DNA of 8,126 bases from an uncultured Christensenella sp. (GTDB lineage Bacteria; Bacillota; Clostridia; Christensenellales; Borkfalkiaceae): positions 1-8,126 of the forward strand of contig CAJUHC010000013.1 of NCBI GenBank assembly GCA_910586345.1. Reading direction: 5' to 3'. Shown here one piece after another: positions 6,340 to 8,126 of the stretch. The position numbers were made by a program, and so were the translations under genes. The notes under the pieces were generated by a model, which had not been told where the DNA came from, ran no database searches, and was given only the letters and a program-made list of their open reading frames with translations. Position 1 is the stretch's first letter. Every line of letters starts with the position of its first letter.

Positions 6340-7101
6340 TTATAAATTTACTTCGTTTATATCGAATACGGGACCGTCTTTGCAGACGCGTACGTTCGAA
6401 CCCTCTTTATTTTTACATACGCACACAAGACACGCGCCGACTCCGCAACCCATTCTCTCTTCCAAAGATACGAGACAGGGAACGGTATTATTCCGCTCTG
6501 CAAGCTTTCGTTTCAAAGCTTTGAGCATTGCGGGCGGACCGCAGGCGATAATCATATCGGTCTTTATTTTATCCGCGTCCTTTAAATACGCGTCTACCGC
6601 GTTGCCCATTTCCCCGTAACTACCGTCGTCGGTGACAACCGTTAAAGACTTGGATTTTTCGAGTTCGTCCAGAAGACATACTGCGTTTTTGTTTCTGAAC
6701 CCTATGTAAGAATAAAAATTTTTATTCGCGCAATATTCGCGGACAGTAGCTATTAGCGGAAATATCCCCACGCCGCCGCCGATAACGGCTATATCGGTTT
6801 TGCCTTCGAGGTTAAAGCCGTTGCCGAGAGGCAGCAGAACTTTAAGTTTTTGCCCCGCCTCCGTACGCGAAAGGTTTTGAGTGCCTTCGCCTTTGACCTG
6901 ATAACATACCGTAATATCATCGCCCTCGGCTTTCATTACGCCGAGAGGACGGCGCAAAAGCTGTGAATTATCGCCCGTTGAGAGGTTTAAAAACTGACCG
7001 CCCTTTATCATTCCGGCGCTTTCGGGAAGCGCGAGCGTGAGCATATAAATATTTTCCGCAATTTCGCGGTTGCATTTTACCGTAGCAATTAAATCTTTCA
7101 T
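6340..7101 (-). CDS. pyrK: dihydroorotate dehydrogenase class IB, electron transfer subunit
   Basis: PyrK carries FAD and a [2Fe-2S] cluster and links PyrD to NAD. The 253-residue protein has the three expected parts: an FAD-binding barrel with LLRRPLG (48-54); a ferredoxin-reductase-like nucleotide domain with AVIGGGVGIFPLIA (105-118) and IACGPPAML (185-193); and a C-terminal cluster-binding region with Cys219, Cys224, Cys227 and Cys240 in the PyrK spacing C-x4-C-x2-C-x12-C. An extra Cys229 sits two residues after the third ligand and is unlikely to bind the cluster. The ATG at 7101 shares one base with the pyrF stop (TAATG), so reinitiation after pyrF is likely; the ribosome binding site is only a modest GGGACGG. 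The membrane-protein gene follows after nine bases. Confidence 0.97.
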   Translation of the reverse strand: MKDLIATVKCNREIAENIYMLTLALPESAGMIKGGQFLNLSTGDNSQLLRRPLGVMKAEGDDITVCYQVKGEGTQNLSRTEAGQKLKVLLPLGNGFNLEGKTDIAVIGGGVGIFPLIATVREYCANKNFYSYIGFRNKNAVCLLDELEKSKSLTVVTDDGSYGEMGNAVDAYLKDADKIKTDMIIACGPPAMLKALKRKLAERNNTVPCLVSLEERMGCGVGACLVCVCKNKEGSNVRVCKDGPVFDINEVNL

Positions 7102-8015
7102 TACCGTCCCATTCCGCCTATGGCTTTAACCAAATCTTCCTGCATATCGATACAAGCGGCGCGCGCGGCGTCGCAGTAGTTCATACCGCTGTACTCGGGA
7201 TTTTTATAGGCGCAGATTATTCCGCGGGAACTGTTTACGATACCGCCCAAACCGCGTTTATCGAAACAGACTTTAAGCATTTGCGCGCTTCCGCCCTGCG
7301 CACCGTAACCGGGGATAAGGAAGAAAGTCGAGGGAAGCCTTTTTCTGAGGTTTTCGGCTTCTTCGGGGTGAGTCGCTCCGACCACCGCTCCTACTTCGGA
7401 ATATCCGTACTTTCCTATTACGTCTTTGCCCCATTCCGAGACGAGCGAACCCATACGTTCGTAGACGAATTCGCCGTTTTCGAGTTTTAAATTCTGCAAT
7501 TCGCCGCTCGACGGATTCGAGGTTTTGACTAACACGAATATAGATTTATCATTGTTTTTTATATCGTCGACGAAAGGTTTGATTCCGTCCGTACCGAGAT
7601 AGCCGTTAACGGTGAGCATATCTGCGGGAAAAGACTGTATTTTTTCGCCGTTAATAACCGTTGAACCGAGGTAGGCTTTCGAATAACAGCTCGCCGTGGA
7701 GCCGATGTCGTTGCGCTTGCAGTCCGCGATTACTATCATATCCTTGCCTCTGGCGTAATTAACCGTATAGTCGAACGCTTTAAGCCCCTCGTAGCCGTAC
7801 ATTTCGTAATAAGCTATCTGTACTTTGACTGCCGGAACGACGTCGCATACCTTGTCTATAATATTCATATTGAACTCGGTTATGCGTTCCGCCGCGCTTT
7901 CGAAAGTATTTACGTCTTCGCGCATTTCTTCGGGAAGATAATTAAAATCGGTGTCGAGTCCGACACAGGTCGGATTCTGCATTTCGATAATTTTATCGAT
8001 TAACTTATCAATCAT
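7101..8015 (-). CDS. pyrF: orotidine 5'-phosphate decarboxylase, type 2
   Basis: PyrF decarboxylates OMP to UMP, the last step of the pathway. At 304 residues it is of the longer type 2 family rather than the roughly 230-residue type 1. Motifs: PTCVGLDTDF (15-24); PAVKVQIAYYE (61-71) with Lys64; the catalytic Asp98-x-Lys100-x-x-Asp103 in IADCKRNDIGSTA (96-108); GAVVGATHPEEAENLR (209-224); the phosphate-binding PGYGAQGG (235-242); and NSSRGII with Arg264. The ATG at 8015 follows a strong AGGAGAGAGAA. It is the first gene of the operon, 20 bases downstream (in transcription order) of the perfect palindrome at the window end. The promoter would have to lie within or beyond that palindrome. Confidence 0.98.
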   Translation of the reverse strand: MIDKLIDKIIEMQNPTCVGLDTDFNYLPEEMREDVNTFESAAERITEFNMNIIDKVCDVVPAVKVQIAYYEMYGYEGLKAFDYTVNYARGKDMIVIADCKRNDIGSTASCYSKAYLGSTVINGEKIQSFPADMLTVNGYLGTDGIKPFVDDIKNNDKSIFVLVKTSNPSSGELQNLKLENGEFVYERMGSLVSEWGKDVIGKYGYSEVGAVVGATHPEEAENLRKRLPSTFFLIPGYGAQGGSAQMLKVCFDKRGLGGIVNSSRGIICAYKNPEYSGMNYCDAARAACIDMQEDLVKAIGGMGR

Positions 8016-8035
8016 TTCTCTCTCCTGTCTGATAA

Positions 8036-8126
8036 CATCAATATTTTAATTTTTATATTTTATATTACCGTCCACGATAGTGTACCGTGGACGGTAATAT
8101 AAAATATAAAAATTAAAATATTGATG
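8036..8126. repeat. perfect 41-base inverted repeat with 9-base loop, reaching the window end
   Basis: Bases 8036-8076 are the exact reverse complement of 8086-8126, around the loop ATAGTGTAC (8077-8085). The outer part of each arm is almost pure A and T; the inner part is TTACCGTCCACG with CGTGGACGGTAA. The right arm reaches the last base, so the full length may exceed 41. It lies just upstream of pyrF and so would form part of the pyr leader or promoter region if real. No PyrR-binding consensus or U-tailed attenuator is recognised. A perfect fold-back ending at a sequence end is also a common assembly artefact. Confidence 0.9.

Noticed and set aside
1..8126. CRISPR array, insertion sequence, toxin-antitoxin or phage genes
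   Set aside because: No regularly spaced repeats, transposase motifs, small paired toxin-antitoxin frames or phage-type genes are seen on either strand.

Overview
The window looks like chromosomal DNA from an uncultured member of the Clostridia (Firmicutes). The gene content is housekeeping. Strong AGGAGG-type ribosome binding sites, tightly packed operons, a class IB dihydroorotate dehydrogenase (PyrD plus PyrK), a type 2 OMP decarboxylase and a tRNA gene with encoded CCA all fit that group. A species cannot be named from the sequence alone.

Left part (1-2355), minus strand: an aromatic amino acid operon. A promoter near 2327-2355 precedes a membrane-anchored metallo-beta-lactamase-fold protein of the ComEC C-terminal type whose metal-ligand motifs are degraded. 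It is followed without a gap by aroC (chorismate synthase, TTG start) and then by the N-terminus of aroB (3-dehydroquinate synthase), cut by the window edge. AroB makes dehydroquinate at the top of the shikimate pathway and AroC makes chorismate at its end.

Middle (2356-4231): a 469-base intergenic stretch carries tRNA-Thr(CGT) on the minus strand, a strong bidirectional hairpin, and on the plus strand a piece resembling a tRNA T-arm. Then come two plus-strand genes for exported proteins: a SPOR-like repeat protein with an N-terminal membrane or lipoprotein signal, and a NodB-type polysaccharide deacetylase. Together they suggest a small cell-envelope or spore-envelope unit. A GC-rich hairpin separates them from the convergent pyr operon.

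Right part (4232-8015), minus strand: a compact pyrimidine operon, transcribed pyrF - pyrK - small membrane protein - pyrD - pyrE. It covers dihydroorotate to orotate (PyrD/PyrK), orotate to OMP (PyrE) and OMP to UMP (PyrF). The first steps (carAB, pyrB, pyrC) and a pyrR gene are not in the window. The unexpected member is a two-helix membrane protein with a PH-like cytosolic domain, overlapping pyrD by 8 bases.

The last 91 bases (8036-8126) form a perfect inverted repeat with 41-base arms and a 9-base loop, running to the final base. It may be real structure upstream of pyrF or an assembly fold-back at a contig end. I did not find a convincing new multi-gene system. The best leads are the degraded MBL protein, the PH-like protein inside the pyr operon, the tRNA-like fragment and the terminal palindrome.
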